A DNA stretch of 64,000 nucleotides from Kosakonia oryzendophytica. Lineage in GTDB: Bacteria > Pseudomonadota > Gammaproteobacteria > Enterobacterales > Enterobacteriaceae. The position numbers and the translations under genes are program-made. The stretch is taken from positions 130,295 through 194,294 of the forward strand of contig NZ_FMAY01000010.1 of assembly GCF_900094925.1 (NCBI RefSeq), given 5' to 3'. Below are positions 51,776 through 61,485 of this stretch, piece by piece (position 1 is the first letter of the stretch; every line of letters begins with the position of its first letter). A model generated the notes under the pieces. The model was given only the letters and a program-made list of their open reading frames with translations. It was not told the origin of the DNA and made no database searches.

Positions 51776-52479
51776 TACTCTTCCTCCGAGCTATCCGGCT
51801 GATTGTCTTCAGGCTCATCATTGAGCTGCAGGTGGTTTTCGACAGGCATCGCTTCACCGTCGCGGATCATGCGCAGTTGCGCCTCACGCGGATCATCGCC
51901 CGAGCGGACATCCGCACCAAAGCGGAATACCGATTCAGTGATGCGGAACTTGCTGCTGTCATTTCCCATAAACCAGATCATGCCGAGACGGCGCAGACGG
52001 TTTAACGAGGAACGCACCTTTTCCTGCAGTTTTTGCCGGTCCAGGTCGGAACCGGTTGAGCGGTTATTCACCAGCTTCAACAGTTTCGGTTCATCCGCCA
52101 GCGACAGCAGCTCGTCATACAACTCCTGTTGGGTGAAGATCCCTTCGTTGGCCAGACGTTCCGGGCTGAGATAGAGGTAGCAGAGGATTTTGCCAACCAT
52201 CATATCCAGTTCAGAAAGCACCGAGCGCGGGATAAGCGTGGTGGAACGCGGGCGCAGATAGAAGAAACCTTCCGGCGCGCGAATCAATTCAACGTTGTAG
52301 CGGGCGTAAAACTCTTCCAGGTACTCCTGGAAATCCATTAAAAAGGCGTGATTATCCAGCTCGTCGAGACCAATATGTCTGCCCGAGCGTAGCGCGCTGT
52401 CCAGCGCCGGAAACAGCGAGTTAGCCAGTGCCTGCGCCAGTTTAACCGGCATCACTTGTTCAATATTTGTCGATGACAT
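51775..52479 (-). CDS. mukE: MukE, condensin accessory subunit
   Basis: This 234-residue kite protein, made of tandem winged helices, binds MukF and the MukB head. It is nearly identical to E. coli MukE. The start at 52479 ([13 protein letters not shown]) lies inside the end of mukF, giving a 20-base overlap. An ATG 27 bases further upstream is possible but extends beyond the known protein. The acidic tail QPDSSEEE is typical. Confidence 0.97.
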   Translation of the reverse strand: MSSTNIEQVMPVKLAQALANSLFPALDSALRSGRHIGLDELDNHAFLMDFQEYLEEFYARYNVELIRAPEGFFYLRPRSTTLIPRSVLSELDMMVGKILCYLYLSPERLANEGIFTQQELYDELLSLADEPKLLKLVNNRSTGSDLDRQKLQEKVRSSLNRLRRLGMIWFMGNDSSKFRITESVFRFGADVRSGDDPREAQLRMIRDGEAMPVENHLQLNDEPEDNQPDSSEEE

Positions 52480-53782
52480 GCGCCTGTACCTTGGCTCCGT
52501 AATCATTAATCGGCTGCCATTTCGGCGGCAGGCCGGTGAAATCTGCTTGCGCTACGCCGAGACGTACCGCCTGATCAACCACAATGCGCGCAATGTCGAA
52601 ATGACGAACGCGCGGATACTGCGCCAGATACTCGCGGGCCACCAGGCCGAGATCCAACGGCACCCCTTTGGTCTTATAAATTGCCAGTTGCTGCTCGATC
52701 ATCGCCGCAAGTTGCTCGCGGATTTCGTTAAACTCTTCGAACTCCAGATCCGGCGGCAGTTCACCGGTCACTTCTTCATCGCGCAGCGCCATCTCTTCAT
52801 CGCGCATATCGAGTAAGCGGTCAGCATTGGCGTAGGTCAGTGCCCATGGAGCGTCGAAATAAGACTGTACCGATTGGCGCAGACGCTGGGCAAAGACGCG
52901 GTTTTTATCCATATCAATGGCGGTACGGATAAATTTATGCACGTGACGGTCATAACCGATCCACAGGTCAATCGCCTGTTGGCCCCAGCTCACAATACGG
53001 TCCAGCTTGCTTTGCAGGTTGAACACCAACTGGTCGAGGAACTCTAAATCGCTGTGCGCCATGGTTGCATCCTGGATGCGCAGCAAATTGGCCTGCAATT
53101 TGTCTCCGGCAGCTTCCAGCGTGTCCTGTAGCTCGCGCAAGGTGCCGGAGGTTTCCGACAACAACATTTCGCAACTGGAAATCGCCGCACGCCAGTCTTT
53201 GTTCAGCAACTGGGCAATGTCATCTTTCACCTGCTGCTGCTGCTCATCCATCACGCGCTGGGTGAGGTCGATACTGTCGAAGATCTCCGCCACCGAATAT
53301 TTTAACGGCGCATAGACGTTACGGTGCCAGTGAAACTCATCACCGCCCTCGTCTGCTGCATCGGCAGCGCGTTTTAACTCCCCGGCCACGATCGACAACT
53401 GCATCGAGAGGCGCAGCGTAGAAAACTCACGCTGGCGGATGTAGTAGTCCGTGATGCCGATACCCAACGGCGTCAAACGGTAGATCGCATTGCCTTCCGT
53501 TAACTCACTGGTAAAACGGTTTAATAAACGCTGACGCACCATATCGTTAATGGCGTTGTTGGCGCGCTGAACGATGGTTTCACTGGTTTGCTCAAAAGCA
53601 TCACTCACATAACGAAAGGCATCTACCAGCTCGCCTTCGCTCATTTCACCGTCCAGACGCTCGCCGTTAAGCGTGGCGACAGCCAGCAAAAAAGAGAGCC
53701 TGTCGACCGGCAGTGAGATGGAGAAATCATTTTTTCTGGCCCAGGCAACCAGTTCGGGGACTGTCTGGGAAAATTCACTCAT
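52460..53782 (-). CDS. mukF: MukF, condensin kleisin subunit
   Basis: This 440-residue kleisin bridges MukB heads. It has an N-terminal winged-helix dimerisation domain (about 1-115, [20 protein letters not shown]), a helical middle region (to about 285) that contacts MukB, a linker, and a C-terminal winged helix (about 330-440). It is the same length as in E. coli. The start at 53782 ([14 protein letters not shown]) overlaps the cmoM stop by eight bases. Confidence 0.97.
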   Translation of the reverse strand: MSEFSQTVPELVAWARKNDFSISLPVDRLSFLLAVATLNGERLDGEMSEGELVDAFRYVSDAFEQTSETIVQRANNAINDMVRQRLLNRFTSELTEGNAIYRLTPLGIGITDYYIRQREFSTLRLSMQLSIVAGELKRAADAADEGGDEFHWHRNVYAPLKYSVAEIFDSIDLTQRVMDEQQQQVKDDIAQLLNKDWRAAISSCEMLLSETSGTLRELQDTLEAAGDKLQANLLRIQDATMAHSDLEFLDQLVFNLQSKLDRIVSWGQQAIDLWIGYDRHVHKFIRTAIDMDKNRVFAQRLRQSVQSYFDAPWALTYANADRLLDMRDEEMALRDEEVTGELPPDLEFEEFNEIREQLAAMIEQQLAIYKTKGVPLDLGLVAREYLAQYPRVRHFDIARIVVDQAVRLGVAQADFTGLPPKWQPINDYGAKVQAHVIDKY

Positions 53783-54569
53783 CGTTTGTCCTTCCATCGA
53801 TTTTCGGCCTAAGCGCGGTCACGTGAATATAGCGGCCGAGACTGATATACGGCTCCTGGCGACAATAGCGCGTTTCCAGTTCAAGCAACGCATCGAAACA
53901 GTCATGCTGCTGGTGTTTCTCGCGAAGGTAATCGTGAAAAACACGTACGCCGGTTTTCCCGGTTATCTGCCAACCAATGTCTTCAAGCCAGCCGTAGACA
54001 TCCGCAGGAATGCGCGGATGGTCCGGGGAGAGAGTCCGCTTTTTACGTTTCGGCATACCTGCCCGCACGTAATCAAAATTCCCTGCCACCATATTGTGCA
54101 TCAATAGCCCGTCAGCGTTATAGAACATCAACGACAACGCACCGCCAGGGCGCAACACCGACCATAGGGTCTGTAATACGCTGACGGGTTCCGCGACCCA
54201 TTCAAGCACAGCATGAAACAATATCAGATCAACCGGCGATTCCAAATGCTGCGCAATGTCCTGAGCGGCGCATTGTACGAAATGCATGTTACCGCTCACA
54301 CCTTTCTCGTCGGCCGCAGCCTGCGCGCGTGCAATCATCTCTTTCGACACATCGCACAGCGTCACCCGATGGCCCCGTTGCGCCATACGGATCGCCGTTT
54401 GCCCTTCTCCGCCGCCAGCATCCAGCACGTGTAATTTGCCTGGTCCCATTGACGCCAGCAATAGATCAAGATCCTGCCAAAGGATTGCCTGACGCAACTG
54501 ACCCTTGGTGGTGCCATAGATATTGCGTGAGAATTTCTCCGCGATGTCGTCGAAATTTCGATCCTTCAT
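53775..54569 (-). CDS. cmoM: CmoM, tRNA cmo5U34 methyltransferase
   Basis: This 264-residue SAM-dependent methyltransferase (formerly SmtA) converts 5-carboxymethoxyuridine at tRNA position 34 to its methyl ester. Motif I is [12 protein letters not shown] (about 48-59). The conserved [11 protein letters not shown] is near the N-terminus and [11 protein letters not shown] is the motif IV region. It heads the operon cmoM-mukFEB. The C-terminal ten residues differ from E. coli. It is divergent from elyC. Confidence 0.95.
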   Translation of the reverse strand: MKDRNFDDIAEKFSRNIYGTTKGQLRQAILWQDLDLLLASMGPGKLHVLDAGGGEGQTAIRMAQRGHRVTLCDVSKEMIARAQAAADEKGVSGNMHFVQCAAQDIAQHLESPVDLILFHAVLEWVAEPVSVLQTLWSVLRPGGALSLMFYNADGLLMHNMVAGNFDYVRAGMPKRKKRTLSPDHPRIPADVYGWLEDIGWQITGKTGVRVFHDYLREKHQQHDCFDALLELETRYCRQEPYISLGRYIHVTALRPKIDGRTNDE

Positions 54570-54687
54570 GACCGCTCCACGCTTGCGACAAAACCGCTAT
54601 TTTGTCACAGCCGTACCGATAATGAACCCATCCGATGTAAGATCCCCTGAAATCATCTGCTGTATGCTCAAAAAGGAGACGGATACG

Positions 54688-55467
54688 GTGCTTTTTACCC
54701 TCAAAAAATACATCGGCGGCCTGATGCTGCCCCTGCCTTTGTTACTTTTGCTGATCGGTTTGGGCCTCGCGCTGGTGTGGTTCAGCCGCTGGCAAAAAAC
54801 CGGCAAAGCCGTTGTCACCCTTGGCTGGGTGGTACTGCTGTTGTTAAGCCTGCAACCTGTCGCCGATGGGCTGCTAAAACCGATCGAAGATAAATACCCG
54901 ACCTGGCGCGGAACACAGCCCGTAAAATATATCGTGATACTCGGCGGTGGCTACACCTGGAACGACGACTGGGCGCCCAGTTCTAATCTGATCAGCAACA
55001 GCTTACCGCGGCTCAATGAAGGGATCCGTCTGTGGCTGGCGAACCCTGGCGCAAAACTTATCTTTACCGGCGCGGCGGCGGAAACCAACCCGGTCAGCAC
55101 TGCCGAAGCGGGCGCGCGCGTGGCAGAAAGCCTGGGCGTGCCGCGTAGCGATATCATCACACTGGATGAACCGAAAGATACGGAAGAGGAAGCGGCGGCG
55201 GTCAAAGCGGCGATTGGCGATGTGCCTTTCCTGCTGGTCACCTCTGCCTCGCATCTGCCACGGGCAATGATCTTTTTCCAGCATGTCGGACTGCATCCGC
55301 TTCCGGCTCCAGCCAACCAACTGGCGGTCAGCTCGCCACTTAATCCATGGGAACGGGTTATTCCCTCCCCGGTCTGGCTACTGCACAGCGACCGGGTAGG
55401 ATATGAAACACTGGGAAGGCTCTGGCAGTGGCTGAAAGGCAGTTCAGGAGAGCCAGGGGAGCAGTGA
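54688..55467 (+). CDS. elyC: ElyC, envelope-biogenesis factor (DUF218)
   Basis: This 259-residue inner-membrane protein has two N-terminal transmembrane helices (about 8-34 and 40-60) and a periplasmic DUF218 domain (about 80-245) with VILGGGYTWN and LVTSASHLPRAM. In E. coli it is needed for peptidoglycan assembly at low temperature and affects undecaprenyl-phosphate use. The GTG start at 54688 is preceded by AAGGAG with nine bases spacing and gives exactly the E. coli length. Longer frames are rejected. It overlaps the convergent ycbJ by 24 bases. Confidence 0.94.
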   Translation: MLFTLKKYIGGLMLPLPLLLLLIGLGLALVWFSRWQKTGKAVVTLGWVVLLLLSLQPVADGLLKPIEDKYPTWRGTQPVKYIVILGGGYTWNDDWAPSSNLISNSLPRLNEGIRLWLANPGAKLIFTGAAAETNPVSTAEAGARVAESLGVPRSDIITLDEPKDTEEEAAAVKAAIGDVPFLLVTSASHLPRAMIFFQHVGLHPLPAPANQLAVSSPLNPWERVIPSPVWLLHSDRVGYETLGRLWQWLKGSSGEPGEQ

Positions 55468-56337
55468 TTTAGAGGCCAGTTCAAAGTTGGTGCGGCTAAA
55501 TTGCCCGGTATTCACCAGTTGCGCCACTTCATCCCATAACAGATACAGCCAGCGTCGCCAGAGGAACGACTCCGCCACGGGCGCACGCTGTAAGTAGTGC
55601 CAGAGCAGATCTTCCGCCTGCGCGCTATCGACCAGGCGGAACAGTTCATATTCACGCGGCGCCCACAGCATAATACCCGGCCCGACCATCGCCAGTAACT
55701 GATCGCTACGAGCATCTTTCAGCATACTGCGCAAATTAAAGCTACCATGCACCAGCACGCAATTGTCGTTAAATCCTTCAAACAAAGTCGGCAGGCACTC
55801 CCGGGTGCGAAAAAGCACACGTTTATCCTGCATGGTCAGGCCGGTATTGTGATACTGATTCAGGGTGGTCCACAGCACTTCAACGCGTTGGCGGTACCAG
55901 GATGGCCAGATATTTTCCTGCGTGCTATCGACCGTTCCCACGCAGCCGTGACTGTCCTGCCGGTGCCAGGCGAGCAGCCCCTCGACAATCTGATCTTTCA
56001 GTTGCTCCCAGCGTTCCGGCGTACGTGCGGGCGCTTCAACGGGAACACCACGCAGACGCTCAATCAGCAGCACATCCGGCCCCGGATGCTCTTCATGGGT
56101 CATGACGCCATAGACCACCGGCATCCGCACCGTACCGCTGCGTGCGAGCATTGAAATTTTCCAGGCCAACTGTCGCGCAAGACCCGGCGTGGAGAAAGTT
56201 CTCGCCAGTAATGGCATCGGGTTGCCCTTACTGTCATATAAGGACCAGAGTGCCGAGTCAGGTTTTTCGCTGACGCACTCCATACGACTCAATTTTTCTC
56301 CCAGCAGATGACTTAGTTCGGCGCGCAGTTGTTCCAT
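55444..56337 (-). CDS. ycbJ: YcbJ, kinase-like fold protein of unknown role
   Basis: This 297-residue protein is the same length as E. coli YcbJ and resembles the aminoglycoside-phosphotransferase/choline-kinase fold. The catalytic-loop position reads VLVHGSFNLRSML, where typical kinases have HGDLHxxN. The usual Asp is replaced by Ser (Asn in K-12), so activity as a kinase is doubtful. The start at 56337 (MEQLRAEL) was chosen to match E. coli. The function is unknown. Its stop end overlaps elyC by 24 bases. Confidence 0.9.
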   Translation of the reverse strand: MEQLRAELSHLLGEKLSRMECVSEKPDSALWSLYDSKGNPMPLLARTFSTPGLARQLAWKISMLARSGTVRMPVVYGVMTHEEHPGPDVLLIERLRGVPVEAPARTPERWEQLKDQIVEGLLAWHRQDSHGCVGTVDSTQENIWPSWYRQRVEVLWTTLNQYHNTGLTMQDKRVLFRTRECLPTLFEGFNDNCVLVHGSFNLRSMLKDARSDQLLAMVGPGIMLWAPREYELFRLVDSAQAEDLLWHYLQRAPVAESFLWRRWLYLLWDEVAQLVNTGQFSRTNFELASKSLLPWLS

Positions 56338-56443
56338 AGCAGATGCCCTCATCAAGACTACTGCTTTTATAATGAGCGCCAGGGCGAGAGATGTCACCCT
56401 GATGAGATCAAAACAGTTTAAGAATTTGACTATTTGAAGCGAA

Positions 56444-56465
56444 ATCCCCTTCGAATGAAGGGGAT
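56444..56465 (-). terminator. Hairpin after kdsB
   Basis: ATCCCCTTC (56444-56452) and GAAGGGGAT (56457-56465) form a perfect 9-bp stem with a four-base loop just past the kdsB stop. The downstream T-tract on the minus strand is poor, so termination may be partial. Confidence 0.6.
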
Positions 56466-56472
56466 GAGGAGA

Positions 56473-57219
56473 TTAATGCAGTTCTGCCCGAACGCGTTCC
56501 AGATCGTCTTGCGTATCGACACCGGTGCCGGGGACAACGCTCGCCACTGCGACATGTATTTTCTCGCCATACCAGAGCACACGCAGTTGCTCCAGCATCT
56601 CAATCTGCTCAAGCGGACTGGTTTGCCAACTGACATAACGGCGGATAAAACCGGCGCGGTAACCATAAATACCAATATGGCGCAGAAAGGTATCGCCAAT
56701 CGTTTCGCGGGAAAGCGCAAAGCGATCGCGATCCCAGGGAATGGTGGCGCGAGAAAAATAGAGTGCATAACCTTCGGCATCCATCACCACTTTCACGGCG
56801 TTAGGATTGAACGCTTCTTCCGCACTGTGAATCGGCACCGCCAATGTCGCCATGCCAACATCGCGTGCGGCCAGATTATCTGCAACCTGGCGAATAATGG
56901 CCGGCGGGATCATCGGCTCATCACCTTGCACGTTGACAATCAGAGTGTCATCGCTGAAACCGCATTTTTCCACCACTTCCGCCAGCCTTTCAGTACCGGA
57001 CTGGTGATCGACGCGGGTCATGCAGACTTCGCCGCCCACCGCTTCCACTGCATGCTTCACCGCTTCGTTATCCGTGGCAACGATGATGCGTTCAGCCCCC
57101 GACTCACGGGCGCGCTCCAGCACATGCACCACCATCGGTTTACCATTAATATCCACTAAGGGCTTACCCGGCAGACGTGTTGAAGCATAACGAGCAGGAA
57201 TTATCACCACAAAACTCAT
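56473..57219 (-). CDS. kdsB: KdsB, CMP-Kdo synthetase
   Basis: This 248-residue nucleotidyltransferase activates Kdo with CTP for attachment to lipid A. The nucleotide-binding loop [15 protein letters not shown] is at the N-terminus, and [11 protein letters not shown] holds the metal-binding Asp. It is the same length as in E. coli. The start overlaps the ycaR stop by four bases (ATGA). It is probably last in the ycaI-msbA-lpxK-ycaQ-ycaR-kdsB block. Confidence 0.97.
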   Translation of the reverse strand: MSFVVIIPARYASTRLPGKPLVDINGKPMVVHVLERARESGAERIIVATDNEAVKHAVEAVGGEVCMTRVDHQSGTERLAEVVEKCGFSDDTLIVNVQGDEPMIPPAIIRQVADNLAARDVGMATLAVPIHSAEEAFNPNAVKVVMDAEGYALYFSRATIPWDRDRFALSRETIGDTFLRHIGIYGYRAGFIRRYVSWQTSPLEQIEMLEQLRVLWYGEKIHVAVASVVPGTGVDTQDDLERVRAELH

Positions 57220-57398
57220 GGACGGTTCTCTTCGGCAGTTAACGAACGCGCTTCGTTTTCCAGCAGCACGGGAATGCCTTCACGGACAGGAAAGGCCAGG
57301 CTATCCACTTTGCAGATCAGCTCCTGCTTATCCTGGGTGTAATACAGTTTGCCGTTACAAACCGGGCAGGCGATGATTTCAAGTAAACGGTGATCCAT
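57216..57398 (-). CDS. ycaR: YcaR, small Trm112-like protein
   Basis: This 60-residue protein of the UPF0434/Trm112 family has [17 protein letters not shown] and [16 protein letters not shown]. Only one CxxC pair is present, so zinc binding is uncertain. The role is unknown. The start at 57398 follows AGGAGGAAAA, a strong ribosome-binding site; upstream in-frame starts lie within ycaQ and were rejected. It is translationally coupled to kdsB. Confidence 0.93.
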   Translation of the reverse strand: MDHRLLEIIACPVCNGKLYYTQDKQELICKVDSLAFPVREGIPVLLENEARSLTAEENRP

Positions 57399-57451
57399 TT
57401 TTCCTCCTGATGCACCGACGATTAACGGGTTAAGCTTAACATATTCAACTC

Positions 57452-58681
57452 TTACACCGCGCCTGTTTCCAGACCAGCGCGCAATGCCAAAAAGAGCCCT
57501 TCCGGCAGACGGGAAAAGGTGACCCGCTGCGCGCCCTGCCAACGGGCAAAATCAGTTATTGCAGCCTGCAGCCCCTTTTCCAGAGCATCAGTCGGTTTCA
57601 CCCCCGCTTCAAGATAGAGCGCAATAACCTCCAGTATCCCTTCTTTACGGTGCATTTTGGCATCCATACGCCCGACAAGCCGACCGCGATGCAGCAGCGG
57701 CAGAACAAAATAGCCGTATTGCCGTTTTGGCGCAGGGGTATAGCACTCCAGTCGATAGCTGAAATCAAACAGCTGTTCTGCTCGTTTACGATCCCAAACC
57801 ACCGGGTCAAACGGCGAAAGCACCGCACTGTGCGTGGCCCGCAGTTTATCGGCCTCGGCCTGCTCTAAAAGCGGCAACAGCGATGCGTGCAGCCATGCCG
57901 GACCAATGCGCTCAATGTTGACGGGGTAGATCTGTTGCGCGGCCTGTAACCGCTCCAGCAGGATGGGCAACGCAGGTTGACGCAGGCGATAGTAATCTGC
58001 CAGCCACTGAGCACGAAAAATCCCCAGGCTACGCGCACTATTCTCCAGCATGCGATATTCGGCTTCGGCTTGTGGTAACAGGTCGCGCGTATCATCCCAG
58101 TGCGGCATGACCCGATGAGTTAAATCATAAACACGCTGAAAATTCCGGCGCTCAACCACCATTACTTGCCCGGCGGTAAAGAGCCCTTCGAGATGGCGTT
58201 TGTGGGGTTTCCACTCCCACCAGCCGCTGGTGCCTTTGCGGGGATGTTCGAAATCCGCCGAACGTACCGGGCCATTTTGCCGGATATGTGCAATAAGCTG
58301 CGCGATTTCGTCCGCATGCTCGTCCATCCATGCCTGGCGGTATTTCCATCCCATGTTACCCGGTGACAGCATGCGGTGGCGCATCAGCGCAAAATCCTCA
58401 CGCGGTAAAAAACAGGCTTCATGCGCCCAATATTCCATCAACTCGCCGTTTTTCAGGGCATCATCCAGCCAGTGCGGCGGATAATGACCCAGGCGGCTGA
58501 ACAGGACCAGATAAGGGCTGCGAGCAACAATGTTGATGGTATCAATTTGCAACAGCGACATACGCTGAATCGTGGTGAGGATATCTGCAGGTCTGGCGCG
58601 CCGCGAGGGTTTACGTAATAGCCCCTGGGCGGCGAGATGCAGATGACGGGCGGCGGTCAGTGAAAGGTGCGGCACAGACAT
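57452..58681 (-). CDS. ycaQ: YcaQ, interstrand-crosslink DNA glycosylase
   Basis: This 409-residue protein of the HTH_42 (AlkZ/YcaQ) family excises alkylated bases and unhooks DNA interstrand cross-links. The catalytic QxD motif is seen as QID in [17 protein letters not shown] (about 43-59). Other conserved segments are [26 protein letters not shown] and [18 protein letters not shown]. The start at 58681 (MSVPHLSL) aligns with the E. coli start. The stretch at about 250-275 differs from E. coli. It lies within an otherwise envelope-related operon. Confidence 0.94.
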   Translation of the reverse strand: MSVPHLSLTAARHLHLAAQGLLRKPSRRARPADILTTIQRMSLLQIDTINIVARSPYLVLFSRLGHYPPHWLDDALKNGELMEYWAHEACFLPREDFALMRHRMLSPGNMGWKYRQAWMDEHADEIAQLIAHIRQNGPVRSADFEHPRKGTSGWWEWKPHKRHLEGLFTAGQVMVVERRNFQRVYDLTHRVMPHWDDTRDLLPQAEAEYRMLENSARSLGIFRAQWLADYYRLRQPALPILLERLQAAQQIYPVNIERIGPAWLHASLLPLLEQAEADKLRATHSAVLSPFDPVVWDRKRAEQLFDFSYRLECYTPAPKRQYGYFVLPLLHRGRLVGRMDAKMHRKEGILEVIALYLEAGVKPTDALEKGLQAAITDFARWQGAQRVTFSRLPEGLFLALRAGLETGAV

Positions 58682-58726
58682 GGGAGTTCCTGTTAAGTCA
58701 ACAGGGCGCAGCCGATGCAACAGTCG

Positions 58727-59704
58727 TCAGCGCGCCAGAGTGAGCAATTCCTGCAATAATTTCTCCGCCTGTTCGCCGTCCAGTTGTGCGTCTACAGGCA
58801 AATACCACCAATTGTCTTCGGCAAAAGCACGGCACTTAACGGCATCTTTCTCGGTCATGACTAATGTCTGCCCGGGTTTCACCAGTGCGTGGACATCATT
58901 ATGGGTGAGCGCCTGATGATCGGCCAGTGCTACCGTCTTCTCCAGCGTTACGCCGCTCTCAGTCAGGGTGGTAAAAAAACGGGGGGGATGACCAATACCC
59001 GCCATCGCCACCACATGCTTCAGTTCGTGGACGTCACGGCGCTCACCGGTACGCAGGTTGATAGCCATCCCAGGCTGCAGACGCATCGGGATTTCACCGT
59101 GCTTTGCCACTCCACCATTGGTGATGATGGCATTGACTGTTTTCAGACGTGATGCGCGTTCGCGCATCGGCCCGGCAGGCAACCACCAGCCATTGCCGAA
59201 GCGCCTGACGCCATCAATGACCACAATTTCCATATCGCGGGCAAGCCGGTAGTGCTGCAAACCATCATCCGTAACAATAAGTTGCACCGGATGCTGCGCC
59301 AGAATCGCTTTCACAGCTTCGGCCCGTACAGGCGAGACGGCAACCGGCACCCCCGTGCGCTGATAGATCAACACCGGCTCGTCCCCGGCCTGTGTCGTAG
59401 CAGTAGTTGGCGTTAATAAAAGAGGATAGCGATCCGCTTTGCCACCATAGCCACGCGAAACCACGCCAACACGAATGCCACGCTGCTGCAACTGTTCCAC
59501 GAGCCAGATGACCACCGGTGTTTTACCATTGCCGCCGGCGGTCAGATTACCCACCACAACCACCGGAACCGGTGCGCGCCAGGCTTGCTTCAGGCCCAGA
59601 CGATAGGCAAGACGGATGACACCACTCACCAGGCCATAGAGCCAGGAGAGCGGCAACAGCAACCGCCACAGCGGCGATTCACCGGACCAGATGCGTGCAA
59701 TCAT
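58727..59704 (-). CDS. lpxK: LpxK, tetraacyldisaccharide 4'-kinase
   Basis: This 325-residue membrane-associated P-loop kinase phosphorylates the 4' position of the lipid A precursor. It has an N-terminal amphipathic/transmembrane helix (about 10-30), an unusual Walker A in [14 protein letters not shown] (about 52-65), the catalytic Asp in [11 protein letters not shown], and C-terminal [10 protein letters not shown]. The start overlaps the msbA stop by four bases, so expression is coupled to the lipid A flippase MsbA. Confidence 0.97.
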   Translation of the reverse strand: MIARIWSGESPLWRLLLPLSWLYGLVSGVIRLAYRLGLKQAWRAPVPVVVVGNLTAGGNGKTPVVIWLVEQLQQRGIRVGVVSRGYGGKADRYPLLLTPTTATTQAGDEPVLIYQRTGVPVAVSPVRAEAVKAILAQHPVQLIVTDDGLQHYRLARDMEIVVIDGVRRFGNGWWLPAGPMRERASRLKTVNAIITNGGVAKHGEIPMRLQPGMAINLRTGERRDVHELKHVVAMAGIGHPPRFFTTLTESGVTLEKTVALADHQALTHNDVHALVKPGQTLVMTEKDAVKCRAFAEDNWWYLPVDAQLDGEQAEKLLQELLTLAR

Positions 59705-61449
59705 TCGCCAAACTGCATCTTATGAAGCTGCGCATAGACGCCACGCTGCGCCAACAATTCGGTATGGCTACCGCGTTCAACGATGCGACCATCCTCTACC
59801 ACAACAATCTCATCCGCTTTCTCAATGGTCGAAAGCCGGTGAGCAATAACCATAGAAGTACGGTTTTTTTGCAGCTCGTTTAACGCCGCCTGAATAGCCC
59901 GTTCAGACTCGGTATCCAGCGCGGAGGTCGCTTCATCAAGGATCAGGATTGGGCTGTCACGCAACAACGCGCGGGCAATCGCGATACGCTGACGCTGACC
60001 GCCAGAGAGCAATACACCGTTTTCACCGATGATCGTATCCAGGCCTTGATCCATTTTATTGATAAAGTCGAGGGCATAAGCCATCTTCGCAGCTTGCTCA
60101 ATCTCTTCGCGGCTGTACTCTTCGGTACGCGCATAGGCGATGTTGTTAGCAACGGTGTCGTTAAACAAATGGACATTTTGCGACACCAGCGCCACCTGAT
60201 CGCGCAGTGAAGAGAGTTTGTACTCACGCAGATCGTGGCCATCCATCAGGATTTGACCTTCGTCGATATCATAAAAACGCGTGATCAGGCTGGCCATCGT
60301 CGATTTACCGGAGCCAGAACGCCCCACCAATGCAACGGTTTTCCCCGCAGGGATTGTCAGATTGATATTGCGCAGCGCGGGCGTTTCCCGTCCCGGATAC
60401 GTGAACGTGACATTGCGGAATTCGATATCCCCGCGGGCGCGTTCAATCACACGAGTGCCTTCATCTTTTTCCTGCTCGCTATCGAGGATGGCGAACAAGG
60501 TCTGGCAGGCAGCCATACCGCGCTGGAATTGAGCGTTGACGTTAGTCAAGGATTTCAGCGGGCGCATCAGCGCAATCATCGAAGAGAACACCACGGTGAT
60601 CGTACCGGCCGTCAGCGTATCCATCACGCTCGGGAAGCTCGCGGCATAGAGCACAAATGCCAAAGCAAGAGAAGCAATAAGCTGAATGATCGGGTCTGAA
60701 ATGGACGAGGCTGATACCATTTTCATCCCTTGCAGGCGCATCTTGTTGCTGACTTTATCGAAACGACTCGTTTCTACTTGCTGACCACCAAACATCAGCA
60801 CTTCTTTATGCCCTTTCAGCATTTGCTCCGCACTGGTGGTCACCTGCCCCATGGTGTTTTGCATGTTTTTACTGATGTTGCGGAAGCGTTTGGACACCAC
60901 GCGAATAGCAAACGACACAATAGGTGCCAGCACAATCAGGATCACCGACAGTTGCCAGCTATACCAAAACATCATAATAAACAGGCCGATGATCGACGCA
61001 CCTTCGCGCACCACTGTGATCAACGCACTGGAAGAAGAGGACGCAACCTGTTCGGAATCGTAAGTAATTCGTGACAGCAACGTCCCCGTAGACTGTTTGT
61101 CAAAGAAGGAAACAGGCATCCCCATCATGTGGCCGAACAAACGGCGGCGCATGGTCATTACTACTTTTCCGGAAACCCAGGAAATACAGTAGCTGGAGAT
61201 ATAACTGGTGATACCACGTAGGATCATCAGCCCGATAACCACCAGCGGCATCCACAGCAGCACTGAACGGTCCGTTTTACCAAAACCATCATCCAGTAAC
61301 GGTTTGAGCAGCGATAGCATAAAAGTATCGCTGGCTGCGTTGAGGATTAACGCTATCCCCGACACGATCAGACCCGCTTTGAAAGGCGCAATGGTTGGCC
61401 AAAGTCGGCGGAAAGTCTGCCACGTGGAGAGATCTTTATCGTTCTGCAT
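59701..61449 (-). CDS. msbA: MsbA, lipid A flippase
   Basis: This 582-residue ABC half-transporter has six transmembrane helices (about 15-310) and one ATPase domain (about 340-580). Walker A is GRSGSGKST, the signature is [11 protein letters not shown] and Walker B is [12 protein letters not shown]. The dimer flips core-lipid A to the periplasmic face of the inner membrane. It is the same length and almost the same sequence as E. coli MsbA. comEC lies 36 bases upstream on the same strand. Confidence 0.98.
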   Translation of the reverse strand: MQNDKDLSTWQTFRRLWPTIAPFKAGLIVSGIALILNAASDTFMLSLLKPLLDDGFGKTDRSVLLWMPLVVIGLMILRGITSYISSYCISWVSGKVVMTMRRRLFGHMMGMPVSFFDKQSTGTLLSRITYDSEQVASSSSSALITVVREGASIIGLFIMMFWYSWQLSVILIVLAPIVSFAIRVVSKRFRNISKNMQNTMGQVTTSAEQMLKGHKEVLMFGGQQVETSRFDKVSNKMRLQGMKMVSASSISDPIIQLIASLALAFVLYAASFPSVMDTLTAGTITVVFSSMIALMRPLKSLTNVNAQFQRGMAACQTLFAILDSEQEKDEGTRVIERARGDIEFRNVTFTYPGRETPALRNINLTIPAGKTVALVGRSGSGKSTMASLITRFYDIDEGQILMDGHDLREYKLSSLRDQVALVSQNVHLFNDTVANNIAYARTEEYSREEIEQAAKMAYALDFINKMDQGLDTIIGENGVLLSGGQRQRIAIARALLRDSPILILDEATSALDTESERAIQAALNELQKNRTSMVIAHRLSTIEKADEIVVVEDGRIVERGSHTELLAQRGVYAQLHKMQFGE

Positions 61450-61485
61450 TCAAAAAACCAGCACTTGTTGAAATAGCCGCATATT

